Source of the DNA: Sphingobium cloacae
Lineage (GTDB): Bacteria > Pseudomonadota > Alphaproteobacteria > Sphingomonadales > Sphingomonadaceae
Reading direction: 5' to 3'
NCBI RefSeq assembly: GCF_002355855.1
Contig: NZ_AP017655.1
Location: 310,001-374,000, forward strand
DNA length: 64,000 nt
A program made the position numbers and the translations under genes. This document shows positions 1 to 9,341 of the stretch, piece after piece; within the stretch, counting starts at the first letter, position 1, and each line of letters starts with the position of its first letter. Under the pieces are notes generated by a model. It was given only the letters and a program-made list of their open reading frames with translations. It searched no databases and had not been told where the DNA came from.

Positions 1-321
1 CGCCAGATGCGCTTCGACATGATCTGCGAGGCAAACGACATCGAGCATCGTCTCACCAAACCGAACCACCCGTGGACCAACGGCCAGGTCGAGCGGATGA
101 ACCGGACCATCAAGGAGGCGACCGTCAAACGCTTCCACTACGACAGCCATCAGCAACTCCGGACGCACCTCGCTGACTTCATGGCCGCCTACAACTTCGC
201 CCGAAGGCTCAAAACGCTCAGCGGGCTCACACCCTACGAATACATCGCCAAGATCTGGACGTCAGAGCCAGAACGGTTCATCGTCAACCCAATCCACCAG
301 ATGCCGGGACTGAACAACTAG
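1..321 (+). CDS. IS481-family transposase, C-terminal part (cut by window start)
   Basis: DDE integrase-type transposase of an insertion sequence. The frame is open from the first base, so the N-terminal part lies outside the window; about 107 residues remain. The stretch WTNGQVERMNRTIKEATVKR is typical of the last catalytic segment of IS481/IS3-like transposases, with the third acidic residue (Glu of QVER) present. The tail (LTPYEYIAKIW) matches the usual IS481 ending. Family length is about 320 residues. No terminal inverted repeat could be fixed in the following 150 bases. Confidence 0.85.
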   Translation, partial: RQMRFDMICEANDIEHRLTKPNHPWTNGQVERMNRTIKEATVKRFHYDSHQQLRTHLADFMAAYNFARRLKTLSGLTPYEYIAKIWTSEPERFIVNPIHQMPGLNN

Positions 322-561
322 GCGCTGTAACGCATATGACTTCGCCCATGACGTAGGCACGCGACGAAACCATCGTCAGTTCCACGATGTCCTGGGTATT
401 CGCGAGGTAATATGCTGCCCATATTGAAGCTGTGACCACGCTGCCTGGCAACAACTTTATACGAGAACGCTTGGGGTTGTGAAGGCCCAACCAGATGGGC
501 GGGAACCGCCAGAAGCCGGAACTATGGTTAAACCCACGCCACAGGTCGATATTCTCCCTGC

Positions 562-575
562 GTGACGCGCGTCAC
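562..575. promoter_or_regulatory. Candidate CRP-type operator, perfect palindrome
   Basis: The sequence GTGACGCGCGTCAC is a perfect 14-bp palindrome with the spacing GTGA-N6-TCAC, the core of the classical CRP-family box. It lies about 200 bases upstream of the start chosen for the Crp/Fnr-family gene, so autoregulation is a reasonable inference. Only the sequence match supports it. Confidence 0.45.
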
Positions 576-620
576 GCGCAAACATCCTTGTGCTCCCTTA
601 ACTTGCCGGTTGCGACCCGA

Positions 621-684
621 GGGAATCAGATCTTTTTGATTCCCCCCCTTGAGGCCCGGCAGCATTCTTGTTGCCGGGCCCCCT
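621..684 (+). terminator. Two tandem hairpins; the second is terminator-like
   Basis: First hairpin: GGGAATCA (621-628) pairs with TGATTCCC (637-644) around an 8-nt loop. Second: GGCCCGGCA (653-661) pairs with TGCCGGGCC (672-680), loop 10 nt, followed by CCCCTTTTA. The second has the shape of an intrinsic terminator with a short T run. No gene reads into it from the left, so it could also be a leader attenuator for the Crp/Fnr gene downstream. Confidence 0.55.
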
Positions 685-774
685 TTTATCCCGGCGAACG
701 CTACGGAAAATGTTGACAGCGCCACGCCAGCGATAGTTCTTAGGTCCCGATGTCCTTGGCTTTTGGGGAATAGC

Positions 775-1428
775 TTGTTTGAGGCGGAACGGCTGGCCGT
801 TATCAGGAGCCTTTTTTCCTGCGGGCAGGAGAGCGCTGCTGCCCTCGATGCCGCCGTTCGCGAAGCATTGTTCGCCCATAAGGCGGTGATCGCGCATCAG
901 GGGGATATGGCTACCCTTTGCTGGCTGGTCGTGGAAGGGAATGTCCATGCGCGGATCATTTCGACGGATGGACAACTGACGTTGTTGGCCTCCTACGGCC
1001 CCGGCGAGATATTCGGCTGTTACCCCGAACCGACGGCTTTGCGAGCCGATATGGTCGCCCATGGGGCGCTTCGGTTGCTGTGTGTCGATACTGGCACGCT
1101 GGTCGAACTGGCGCGGCGATTTGCCGATGTCGCTTATGGTCTCACGACGCTTTTCGCCCGGCAACTGGATGTCACGCTGGATCGGATGGCGGCCAGAACG
1201 ACATTGACCGCGACCGGACGCGTTTATGCCGAACTGCTGCGTCTCGCCGGCTCGGCCAACCGGATTGAGCCGCCGCCCGTGCTCTCGGCGCTTGCGCTGA
1301 CCGTACACACCACGCGGGAAACCACCTCGCGAGCACTGGCGCATATCGTCCGGCGCGGGATCGTCCGCCGCTCCGACGAAGCGCTCGAAATCCTGGCGCC
1401 CCGCTTGTTAGCCGACCTGATCGCCTGA
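775..1428 (+). CDS. Crp/Fnr-family transcriptional regulator
   Basis: Cytoplasmic regulator of about 217 residues: an N-terminal cyclic-nucleotide-type beta-roll (roughly residues 25-120, with LLASYGPGEIFG as the typical turn) and a C-terminal winged helix (about 160-215, recognition part TRETTSRALAHIVRRGIV). No Fnr-type Cys cluster is visible, so an iron-sulfur sensor is unlikely; ligand unknown. The frame opens upstream with a TTG at 649, but that lies in a terminator-like hairpin. I prefer TTG at 775, preceded by GGGGA at 765-769; TTG 763 is an alternative. Its last 21 bases overlap the convergent gene ending at 1408. The palindrome at 562-575 may be its own operator. Confidence 0.8.
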   Translation: MFEAERLAVIRSLFSCGQESAAALDAAVREALFAHKAVIAHQGDMATLCWLVVEGNVHARIISTDGQLTLLASYGPGEIFGCYPEPTALRADMVAHGALRLLCVDTGTLVELARRFADVAYGLTTLFARQLDVTLDRMAARTTLTATGRVYAELLRLAGSANRIEPPPVLSALALTVHTTRETTSRALAHIVRRGIVRRSDEALEILAPRLLADLIA

Positions 1429-2901
1429 GCCGGGGAAAAGCCCGTAAAGCGTCCGGTCTCCCGCGATCCCGCGCATGGCCCCCATGGATTGCACATTCGC
1501 CTCCGGCCAGTGGAGCGCGAGCGCCAGCGCGGCGGACTCGCTGAGCGCGACCGCTCCCGTCAGATCGGCGCGGGCCAGCATGACGGCCCGTTCCAGCCCC
1601 TGATCCCCGGTCCCATCATCGGCAACGGCGCAATAGTCGATGCCCAATCGCGCTTCGGGGTGACGCACCCGTATTGCGCACGCCCATGCCGCCGCGTCCG
1701 CCAGTCGAGGCATGCCAAGAACGACATGCCCTGCCGTCCGGCCCAGCAACACTGCTCCGTCTCCCTCATCCGGTTCAAGCGGCCAGGCTTCCGGCACGGA
1801 GAGCAATGCCATCGCCTTCCCCTGACCGGGCAGAACGGCCTGGCTGCGGTCGCTTCTTTCCATCCGGACGCGGGACAGGGGAAGATCGAGCCGATGCCAT
1901 GGTTCCGCTGCCCTCGACCGCTCTTCCTCCCCCTTGGCGGAGATATGCAGGGCCTGCGGAGAGGATTGCAGCCGCTTCGCCTGGCGGATCGCCAGTCCCA
2001 TGGCCGCCTGGCGCGATATGTCGATGGAGGCGTCGCTGAGGGCGTGCCAGTCGTCCAGCATCAGGACGGAGACGGCTTCGTCCATCAAGACATCGAAGCG
2101 TCCGGCCCAGCCGGGCCCGAACGGCTCGACCGAGGTTGTCCGGAAAAGCCCGGCGGGGCAGGGCAGGACGATATGCAATTCACTGCCGAGCCGGATGGCT
2201 GCCTCCGCCACCAATATGTCAGCCCCGGCGGCGAGCGCACCGATCGCTATGGAAGGCGACAGCGCCTCCACGGCGTCCTCGATGATTGCCGCGGCTTGGG
2301 CGTCGTCCGTGGCGATCCCCAATATGCCGTCGAAATACAGCGGTGCGCGCGGGCGATAGCGATCCAGCCAGCCGTCGGGCTGTCCCATGCCGCGCAGGAT
2401 CATGGAGAATTGGCGCAGCGTGGAGGCGTGATCCTCCCACGCGTCGGGCTGATGGGCGATCGCTTTTCCCAACAGCCGTTGCGCATCGTCGGTCCGGCCC
2501 AGCAGCAGCAGGGATTCGGCCCGCGTCGCATCGATCCAATAGGGCGTTTCCGGCGCGCAATCCTGGCTGTCGAGCAGGGCCAGCGTTGCTTGGGCGAGCC
2601 TGTTCGCCTTGTCCTGCAAGCCAGCGAGAAAGGCCAGTGTCGCCGCGTTGATGAGCGGATAGGTGGCGCGCGACAATATCGATGCGCGCTCATAGGCCGC
2701 GATGGCATCATGCAGCAATTGGCCCCGCACCGCGCCGGTCGCCTGCGCGGCGCGATCCTTGAGCAGCCGCCCATAGACGGTCAGGACCTCCGGGTCATCC
2801 GATCCCGGCGTGAAGCGGGACGCATGGAACAGGCTCCAGGCCTGCTCCAGCGCGCCCGCGCGCGCCAATCGCGTGATGCTGTTAAGCTGCGGGCTGATCA
2901 T
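1408..2901 (-). CDS. TPR protein with SLOG-like nucleotide-binding core and cyclase-like tail
   Basis: About 497 residues, no signal peptide. Residues 1-180 are helical with TPR-like pairs. Residues about 186-290 look like a Rossmann/SLOG-type domain: GALAAGADILVAEAA (221-235) followed by ELHIVLP and SV...W..RF is the pattern I associate with SLOG-like domains in TPR proteins that sit beside cyclase or TIR genes. The last 110 residues (LGIDYCAVADD, then RAVMLARADLTGAVALSES) weakly resemble a class III nucleotidyl cyclase domain without catalytic aspartates. It is third in a minus-strand run behind the TIR protein (3548) and an unknown (2944). The ATG at 2901 is preferred; a TTG at 2940 is in frame. 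The domain calls are inference from pattern. Confidence 0.6.
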   Translation of the reverse strand: MISPQLNSITRLARAGALEQAWSLFHASRFTPGSDDPEVLTVYGRLLKDRAAQATGAVRGQLLHDAIAAYERASILSRATYPLINAATLAFLAGLQDKANRLAQATLALLDSQDCAPETPYWIDATRAESLLLLGRTDDAQRLLGKAIAHQPDAWEDHASTLRQFSMILRGMGQPDGWLDRYRPRAPLYFDGILGIATDDAQAAAIIEDAVEALSPSIAIGALAAGADILVAEAAIRLGSELHIVLPCPAGLFRTTSVEPFGPGWAGRFDVLMDEAVSVLMLDDWHALSDASIDISRQAAMGLAIRQAKRLQSSPQALHISAKGEEERSRAAEPWHRLDLPLSRVRMERSDRSQAVLPGQGKAMALLSVPEAWPLEPDEGDGAVLLGRTAGHVVLGMPRLADAAAWACAIRVRHPEARLGIDYCAVADDGTGDQGLERAVMLARADLTGAVALSESAALALALHWPEANVQSMGAMRGIAGDRTLYGLFPGSGDQVG

Positions 2902-2943
2902 TCCTCGCTTTGTCTCACAGGCGTTGGCGTGGCGCCACAAGAT

Positions 2944-3546
2944 TCAGTTATTCGGTCCCCGGCTGGTCCCGTCCGGGTCGATCACCAGGGTGACGCCGGT
3001 TGCGTCGTCATGCGCATAGCGCGCCTGAAGGTGGATGTTGAAGATGAACCCCTGTTCCTCTCCCTTCTTCAGCGGTTCTCCCGTCAGGCCGTTGCGCAGA
3101 TAGTTCCGGCAACGCAGCGCCGGAAATCCCCGGACCCGCGTGGTTTCGAGATCGTAGAAGGTCCGGTTCGGCACGACCGGCGCCGGCGGTGGGGGAAGGC
3201 GGGAATTGACCTTCTTTTCCACGAACCATATCGGGTCGGTGCCCTTGTCGTCCTGAAATTCATAACCGGGCGCGTCCAGCACGATGGTGAAATAGGATGG
3301 ATGTCCGACGAAGCGGATATTCTCGAAACCATGGCCCTGAAATTCGCACGCGCATTCGCGCTTGCGTGACCGGGCGAGCCGGAGCAGCCGCTCCTCCGTC
3401 GCGCCCAGGCCTCCCTTGCCGATCGGCGCGAACCAGCGATTGACGTGCCACACTCCCCGCTTCACGCTGATGTGGAGCAGGACGACATGGCTGAAGCGGA
3501 TATCCTTGTCGGGTCCGGATTTCCTGATGCTATCTCCAAAACGCAT
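2944..3546 (-). CDS. Conserved-looking protein of unknown function, 200 aa
   Basis: A 200-residue soluble protein I do not recognise. It has no signal peptide or membrane segment. The N-terminal half is beta-rich (FSHVVLLHISVKRGVWHVNRWF); a Pro-rich stretch PPPPAPVV lies near the middle, and the C-terminal half carries NYLRNGLTGEP and FIFNIHLQARY. It is tightly packed between the TIR-TPR gene (stop at 3548, 1 base away) and the TPR/SLOG-like gene, so the three are probably one transcript and one system. Good codon use and packing support it as real. Function is open. Confidence 0.6.
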   Translation of the reverse strand: MRFGDSIRKSGPDKDIRFSHVVLLHISVKRGVWHVNRWFAPIGKGGLGATEERLLRLARSRKRECACEFQGHGFENIRFVGHPSYFTIVLDAPGYEFQDDKGTDPIWFVEKKVNSRLPPPPAPVVPNRTFYDLETTRVRGFPALRCRNYLRNGLTGEPLKKGEEQGFIFNIHLQARYAHDDATGVTLVIDPDGTSRGPNN

Positions 3547-3547
3547 T

Positions 3548-5407
3548 TTACTGGCCCTCCTTCACGATGCTGCTGTCCAACTGGGCTATGGCATCCAGCC
3601 TTTGGATGGATGTAGCCTTGAATTCGGGAGCCGCCGCCGCCTGAGGGCTGGATTCCCGCATGAAAAGGCGCGCCTGATCGACTAGGCGGCTGGCTTCGGT
3701 TTCGTGCCGGCGCGCTTGCGCCACTTCCGCCGCGTCTATGAGGATGCGCAGATGCTGTTCGAACCAGCTCTGGTTTTCCGGGTCGCGCCTGCGTAACGCC
3801 CAGGACCGCTTCTTCGCATCATCCAGCAGCCGGGCGGCGTCAGCCAGGTCGCCCGTCTTGAAGGCGATGCGGGCGAGCGACCGGGTCGCAACCAGCGTGT
3901 CATAGGCGACATCGCCATTGCCCGGATCTTCCCGCCTCAACGGTTCGAGCAGCCTCAATTGCCGAAGCCGATGTTCCCGCGCCGAAGGATATTCTCCGCG
4001 GTCGGACTGCACGTCGGCGATGCGGGCATGTCGTTCGGCCACTTCCATCCGGATGGAAAAGGAGCGGGGAGCCGCCGCCTGCGCCCTTTCGAACCAGCGA
4101 AGGGATCTGGTGTAATTCCTGATCGCCTGGTCTCGATCGTTCAGGTTTTCCCCTTGCACGGAGGCGATGTTGCTGAGCGCATAGCCGACTTCCGTGAAGC
4201 TGCGCGCTTCCCTGGGCTGGAGTCGCAAAAGCTCCAGCGCGCTGCGCAGATAGGCCTGATAATGCCGGAGCGCCGCGTCGGCCCGACCGGAAAGCTGATC
4301 CACCTGTCCGATCCAGAATTCGCTTTGCGCATGGGCGAAAATCCATTCCGGTCTTGCGGGATCGTCGTCCAGCAGCGCCGATGTCGTCCGGTGGGATTCC
4401 CCGAACTTCCGCATGGCCGCTGGCAGATTGCCACGCGCGATATCGTCCTCGCCCATGGCCTGAAGGATGCGAGCCCGCCTTTCTAGGCTGTCGTCCGGCA
4501 GGTGTGTCAGATCACCCTGATCCCGGTAATAGGTCATCGCCCGCTCGTTGACCACGCTCAGCGCGTCGAGCCGGCCGACGCTGCGCAGGCGCTCTCGTAG
4601 ATCGGTCAGCATGAATTCGACCATCCCTTCCGCTTCGGCGCGTTGCCGCTCCGCCTCCCGCTTTGCCTGCGTGGCCGCAATGGCCAGCGCGAGGAAGCCT
4701 AGCATGACGATCAGCGCAGCGACCGTGATGGCCGTCACGCGGCGGACGCGCCGTTGCGCGTCGCGCTGGACGAGGCGGTCCAGCCCTGTTCCGGCAAGCC
4801 CGGCGACGAGTTTCAGCGTTCCCAATCGCAGGCCGTCGCCCTGTCGCCGCAAATCGGCGGCCAGCGGCTCTGCCCCTTCCCCTAGCGCGGGAGGGAACGC
4901 CTCCTCCGGTTCGCCGCCGATGATCGCCGCCAATATCGGACGATCAGGATGCATGGCCCGGAACAGGCGGATTTCCTGGTCCACCCACGGGGAAGCCGCG
5001 GAATGGGGCGAACATAGGACGACCAGAGCATCCGATTGCGACAGCGCCAGTTTCACCGCTTCCGACAGGTCGGTCGCGGCGGGCAGTTCATCCCTGTCGC
5101 GGAAAATCCGCCCCAATTTCCTCGACCCGTCCGGCCGGGCGGCGCCCTTGGGCAACCGATAGGATTCCAGCCGCCGGTGGAGCTGGCGGGCAGCCCGGAC
5201 ATCCTTGTGGTTATAGCTGAGGAAGGCGGCATAAACCGCCCTTGCATGGCCCCCTTGCTGCGTCACATCGATCCGCTCCGCCTTCCCGATCGGCTTTCCG
5301 GCAAGCCGGCTGCCTATGTCCATTTCGGATATTATGCCGAACGGCGCATGAAAAACAGTATCTCGGAAGGGGGAGGCGATCCCAGGCGGCTTGCGTTTCG
5401 CCGTCAT
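3548..5407 (-). CDS. TIR-domain protein with membrane helix and TPR repeats
   Basis: About 619 residues. The TIR domain spans roughly residues 57-205: it opens with YAAFLSYNHKD and carries SPWVDQEI, where Glu145 sits at the position of the catalytic Glu of NAD-cleaving TIR domains. One membrane helix follows (about 226-246), then a charged linker and TPR-like helices to the end (about 250-600). The likely role is a membrane-anchored TIR, possibly an NADase or cyclic-ADP-ribose synthase, with TPRs for partner binding; enzymatic activity is inferred, not shown. An ATG at 5407 follows AAGGAGG; an in-frame TTG at 5413 is also possible. It is first of a three-gene minus-strand unit. Confidence 0.8.
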   Translation of the reverse strand: MTAKRKPPGIASPFRDTVFHAPFGIISEMDIGSRLAGKPIGKAERIDVTQQGGHARAVYAAFLSYNHKDVRAARQLHRRLESYRLPKGAARPDGSRKLGRIFRDRDELPAATDLSEAVKLALSQSDALVVLCSPHSAASPWVDQEIRLFRAMHPDRPILAAIIGGEPEEAFPPALGEGAEPLAADLRRQGDGLRLGTLKLVAGLAGTGLDRLVQRDAQRRVRRVTAITVAALIVMLGFLALAIAATQAKREAERQRAEAEGMVEFMLTDLRERLRSVGRLDALSVVNERAMTYYRDQGDLTHLPDDSLERRARILQAMGEDDIARGNLPAAMRKFGESHRTTSALLDDDPARPEWIFAHAQSEFWIGQVDQLSGRADAALRHYQAYLRSALELLRLQPREARSFTEVGYALSNIASVQGENLNDRDQAIRNYTRSLRWFERAQAAAPRSFSIRMEVAERHARIADVQSDRGEYPSAREHRLRQLRLLEPLRREDPGNGDVAYDTLVATRSLARIAFKTGDLADAARLLDDAKKRSWALRRRDPENQSWFEQHLRILIDAAEVAQARRHETEASRLVDQARLFMRESSPQAAAAPEFKATSIQRLDAIAQLDSSIVKEGQ

Positions 5408-5480
5408 GAACAATGCGCCTCCTTCCTCGTTGGAAGAGAAGCGAGGGGCGCGACGGATCGAAAGATGGAAGGATCAGGCT

Positions 5481-5774
5481 ATGAACCAGTTTCCCGCGGA
5501 TGAACCGGAAGACAATAGCGAACAGGACGAAGAAGGAGCGCAGGCGCAGGATGTGGCGCAATCGGCGCGGGACCGCGCGACGGATATTTCCGAAGACAGC
5601 GAACATGGCGGACGAAGCAACCCGGCGCAGGTCACGCCCGATGACGCGCCCGATCTGGTCGACCGGATGAACGACATGGTGCGATCGGGCCGGATCGATA
5701 CCGATGCGTTCGCCGGGGAACCGCAGATGGATGACGAGGAGGACGCGCTGGGTCCCACCGAGGACGAGGACTGA
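5481..5774 (+). CDS. Small acidic protein of unknown function
   Basis: A 97-residue, very acidic, low-complexity protein with many Asp, Glu, Gln and Ser, ending in EDED. No signal peptide, helix bundle or metal motif is visible. The ATG at 5481 follows GGAAGGA at 5467-5473; an upstream in-frame ATG at 5391 would overlap the divergent TIR gene and lacks a good ribosome site. It lies between the TIR unit and the signalling block and belongs clearly to neither. I do not recognise a family. Confidence 0.6.
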   Translation: MNQFPADEPEDNSEQDEEGAQAQDVAQSARDRATDISEDSEHGGRSNPAQVTPDDAPDLVDRMNDMVRSGRIDTDAFAGEPQMDDEEDALGPTEDED

Positions 5775-5927
5775 TCGCGGCGGATGACGGACATATTTTC
5801 CCCAAAAACCGGAAGAAAATTTGATCGAAGTTAATGGAAGCGGGAAAGATGCGCAGTGATGCTTGATTCTGGATCGGAACAGTGGCTACGCGATCAAGGG
5901 GGGCTTCACCGCTAGACGAGGATCATC

Positions 5928-8900
5928 ATGACAAAATCGGGATTCGCCCGTTTCGGATCGCGTTCCGACACATGGGCGGCTCTTGGTCTGATCGCAGGAC
6001 TGGTCTTCTTCCTCGTCAGCGGCGTCATTGCCTATCTGAATATCCAGACCTTGCGCGACAGCGATCAGGCCATCCGCCACACGCATAGCGTGCTCGTCTC
6101 GCTGGAGGAGCTTCTCTCGACGGCGCAGGATGCGGAAACGGGGCAAAGGGGGTATCTGCTCACCGGCGATCCGGGCTATCTGGAACCCTACACCAATGCG
6201 GTCGCGATCCTGTCCTCGCGCATCGACAATATCGCCGCGATGACGCGGGACAATCCCACCCAGCAGACCAATCTCGTCGGTCTCAAGCGCCATGTGAACG
6301 CCAAGCTTGCTGAACTTCGCGAAAGCATCGACCAGCGCCGCGCCGGGCAAAGGGAGGCGGCGGTGGCCGTTGTCGAGAGTGGACGCGGCAAGGATGAAAT
6401 GGACGCCATACGCGCGCAACTCGACATCATGGCGCGGGAGGAGATGCGCCTGCGCGAGATCCGGATCGACGACATGGCGTCCGCGTCCCGCACGGCCATC
6501 ACGAGTGGCATCGTCACCGGATTGCTGGGCGCGGTGCTGGTGATCTCGGTCTTCATTCTCGTGCGAAGGAACAGCCGCGCGCGCGTTCGCCAGTCCTGGC
6601 TTCAGGCCGGCCATCTCGGCCTTGCCGCCGCGATGCGGGGCGACCAGTCCGTCGAACAGCTGGGCGAGGCGATTCTGGCGTTCCTTGCGCGTTATCTCGG
6701 ATTTCAGGGCGGAGCGCTCTTCAAGGGCGAGGAAGGACTCTTCCAGCGGGTGGCAACGCTCGGTATCCCGTCCGATGCCGACATTCCCCAACGCTTCGGC
6801 ACCAAGGAAGGTCTGTTGGGACAGGTCGCCACAGAAGGGCGTCCGCAGGTTCTGCGGGATGTCCCGGATCATTACCTCACGATCGGATCGGCTTTCGGTC
6901 GGGACCGTCCCCGCCACCTCGTCATCGTGCCGGCAAAGGTCGATGATGTGGTCAATGCGGTGCTCGAACTGGGGTTTTTCGAACCTGTCGACGCCGCCGC
7001 CCTGGAACTGCTCGACGAAGCCAGCCTGTCGATCGGCATTGCTCTTCGTTCGGCCCGCTTCCGGGCGCGCTTGCAGGATGCGCTGGAGGAAACCCAGCGG
7101 CAAGCCGAGGAATTGCAGGCGCAGGGCGAGGAACTGCGCGCCAATAATGACGAGTTGGAAACGCAGAGCCGCCAGTTGCAGGAATCCGCGACCCGGCTGG
7201 AAGCGCAGCAAAGCGAACTGGAGCAGACCAATGCCCAGTTGGAGGAACAGGCAAGGCAACTCCAGGTCCAGCGCGACGACCTCGCGCGGGCGCAGGTCTC
7301 GCTTCGACATCAGGCCGCCGATCTCGAGCAGGCCAGCCGCTACAAGTCCGAATTCCTCGCCAATATGAGTCACGAACTGCGCACGCCGCTCAATTCGCTG
7401 CTCATCATGGCGCGTCTGCTGGCGGAAAACCGCGCGGGCAATCTGACGGCGGATCAGGTCCGCCACGCCGAAACCATCGAAACGTCCGGCAATGATCTGT
7501 TGACGCTCATCAACGACATTCTCGACATTTCGAAGATCGAGGCGGGCAAGCTGGAGCTTCAGCCCCGGTCCGTGCGGATCGCGACCATGCTGGACAAGTT
7601 GCAGGCGGTTTTCGCTCCGTCGGCGGAGGCCAAGGGCCTGTCTTTCCGTCTGATGGCGGGCAGCGACCCGGCCGAGATCGAAACCGATTCGCAGCGTGTC
7701 GAGCAGATCCTCAAGAACTTCCTCTCCAACGCCATCAAATTCACCGAGAAGGGGGAGGTCGCCCTCACCGCCGGCCGCCATGCCGACGGACGCATCGCCT
7801 TCACCGTGCGCGACACGGGCGTCGGCATCGCCGCCGAGCAGCAGAAGCTCATCTTCGAACCCTTCCGTCAGGCGGATGGGACGATCAGCCGCAAATATGG
7901 CGGCACGGGCCTGGGCCTGTCGATCTCGCGTGAACTGGCGCGGCTCCTGGGCGGCGAGTTGCTGGTCGAGAGCGACGCGGGCCAGGGCAGCGCCTTTTCG
8001 CTGCTGCTGCCCGACCGCTTCGACCCGACGCTCAGCCAGGTGCCGACGCTCACGCTGCCGGACAGCCCCAAGCCGCTTCCCGCCTCCGCCCATTCACGGC
8101 CTCGGATCGCTGCCAACACCACGCAGGATGACCGCGAAACCCTGTCGGGCGACGCGCGGCTGATCCTGATCGTGGAGGATGACCCGGTCTTTGCCGGTAT
8201 CCTCTGCGACATCGCCCATGAACAGGGTTTCCAGTGCCTGATCGCGGGCACCGCCGACGAAGGTGCGCTCATGGCCCGGCAATATCTGCCCCATGCCGTC
8301 ATCCTCGACATGAACCTGCCCGACCATACGGGCCTGTCGGTGCTCGACCGGATCAAGCGCGACGTGCGCACCCGCCATATCCCGGTACATGTCGTGTCTG
8401 TGGACGACGACAGCCGGGCCGCGTTGTCGAGCGGCGCCATCGGCTATCTCTTCAAGCCGGTGAAGCGCGAGGCGTTGATCGAAATGCTGGAAGGGCTGGA
8501 GGCCCGGATGGCGAAGCGGATGCGCCGGGTACTGGTGGTCGAGGATGACGCCCAACAGGCCGAAAGCATCAAATTGCTGCTCGCATCGCGCGACGTCGAG
8601 ACGATGGAGGCGCATTCGGCGGCCCAATGTTTCGAGATGCTGGGCAAGGAAACCTTCGATTGCATGGTGCTCGACCTCAACCTGCCGGACGCATCGGGCC
8701 TCAACCTGCTCGAACGGCTCAGCGTGGACGAGAATGTCGGCTTCCCGCCGGTCATCGTCTACACGGGGCGCGATCTCGATCCCGAAGAGGAGTTGCGGCT
8801 GCGGCGCTATTCCAAATCGATCATCGTCAAGGGCGTGAAGTCGCCCGAGCGCCTGCTCGACGAAGTGACGCTGTTCCTGCATCAGGTGGTGTCGGAACTG

Positions 8901-9341
8901 CCCGAAACGCAGCAACAGTTGATCGCCCGCTCGCTCAGCCGCGACGAGGCGCTGGAGGGGCGGAATATTCTGGTCGTCGAGGACGATATCCGGAACGTTT
9001 ACGCCCTTACGAGCATTTTCGAGCCTCATGGAGTTCATGTTCGTATCGCACGCAATGGGCGCGAGGCGCTGGCCGCGCTGGACGAGTCCGCGCGCAATCT
9101 CGCCGCGCCCGTCGATCTGGTGCTGATGGACGTGATGATGCCGGAAATGGACGGCCTTGCCGCCACGCGCGAGATACGCCGCCAGCCCTGGGGCGTGTCG
9201 CTGCCGATCATCGCGCTCACGGCGAAGGCGATGGCGCAGGACCAGCAGGAATGTCTGGTGGCGGGGGCGAATGACTATCTGGCCAAGCCGCTGGACGTCG
9301 ACAAGCTGCTCAGCCTGGTGCGCGTATGGATGCCGCGATGA
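5928..9341 (+). CDS. Hybrid histidine kinase: CHASE3-GAF-HisKA-HATPase-three receivers
   Basis: 1137 residues. Membrane helix 1 (about 18-38), periplasmic CHASE3 domain (about 40-180, with [15 protein letters not shown]), helix 2 (about 190-210), GAF domain (about 230-375), a long coiled coil rich in Gln/Glu (about 378-465), HisKA with phospho-His in [11 protein letters not shown] (near 481), HATPase (N box [13 protein letters not shown]1 DTGVGI, G2 GGTGLGLSI), then receivers near 745-860 (ILDMNLP), 865-985 (VLDLNLP) and 1010-1130 ([11 protein letters not shown]). All three receivers keep the acceptor Asp. It would sense a periplasmic or cytoplasmic cue and start a phosphorelay. Its last 16 bases overlap the CheR gene, which points to one operon. 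Confidence 0.93.
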   Translation: MTKSGFARFGSRSDTWAALGLIAGLVFFLVSGVIAYLNIQTLRDSDQAIRHTHSVLVSLEELLSTAQDAETGQRGYLLTGDPGYLEPYTNAVAILSSRIDNIAAMTRDNPTQQTNLVGLKRHVNAKLAELRESIDQRRAGQREAAVAVVESGRGKDEMDAIRAQLDIMAREEMRLREIRIDDMASASRTAITSGIVTGLLGAVLVISVFILVRRNSRARVRQSWLQAGHLGLAAAMRGDQSVEQLGEAILAFLARYLGFQGGALFKGEEGLFQRVATLGIPSDADIPQRFGTKEGLLGQVATEGRPQVLRDVPDHYLTIGSAFGRDRPRHLVIVPAKVDDVVNAVLELGFFEPVDAAALELLDEASLSIGIALRSARFRARLQDALEETQRQAEELQAQGEELRANNDELETQSRQLQESATRLEAQQSELEQTNAQLEEQARQLQVQRDDLARAQVSLRHQAADLEQASRYKSEFLANMSHELRTPLNSLLIMARLLAENRAGNLTADQVRHAETIETSGNDLLTLINDILDISKIEAGKLELQPRSVRIATMLDKLQAVFAPSAEAKGLSFRLMAGSDPAEIETDSQRVEQILKNFLSNAIKFTEKGEVALTAGRHADGRIAFTVRDTGVGIAAEQQKLIFEPFRQADGTISRKYGGTGLGLSISRELARLLGGELLVESDAGQGSAFSLLLPDRFDPTLSQVPTLTLPDSPKPLPASAHSRPRIAANTTQDDRETLSGDARLILIVEDDPVFAGILCDIAHEQGFQCLIAGTADEGALMARQYLPHAVILDMNLPDHTGLSVLDRIKRDVRTRHIPVHVVSVDDDSRAALSSGAIGYLFKPVKREALIEMLEGLEARMAKRMRRVLVVEDDAQQAESIKLLLASRDVETMEAHSAAQCFEMLGKETFDCMVLDLNLPDASGLNLLERLSVDENVGFPPVIVYTGRDLDPEEELRLRRYSKSIIVKGVKSPERLLDEVTLFLHQVVSELPETQQQLIARSLSRDEALEGRNILVVEDDIRNVYALTSIFEPHGVHVRIARNGREALAALDESARNLAAPVDLVLMDVMMPEMDGLAATREIRRQPWGVSLPIIALTAKAMAQDQQECLVAGANDYLAKPLDVDKLLSLVRVWMPR

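Larger units (their letters stand above)
322..774. other. Intergenic region between the IS481 remnant and the Crp/Fnr gene
   Basis: No convincing gene in about 450 bases. The short open frames lack ribosome sites and look like shadows. It holds a perfect 14-bp palindrome (562-575) and two tandem hairpins (621-644 and 653-680), listed separately. The outer end of the IS element is probably in the first part, but I could not find its terminal repeat. Confidence 0.6.

Noticed and set aside
1489..3369. Plus-strand open frame of 626 codons opposite the TPR/SLOG-like gene and its neighbour
   Set aside because: Arg/Gln-rich shadow spanning two minus-strand genes; no ribosome site or domain.
5886..8093. 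Minus-strand open frame of 735 codons opposite the hybrid kinase
   Set aside because: Shadow of the kinase; no recognisable domain and biased composition.
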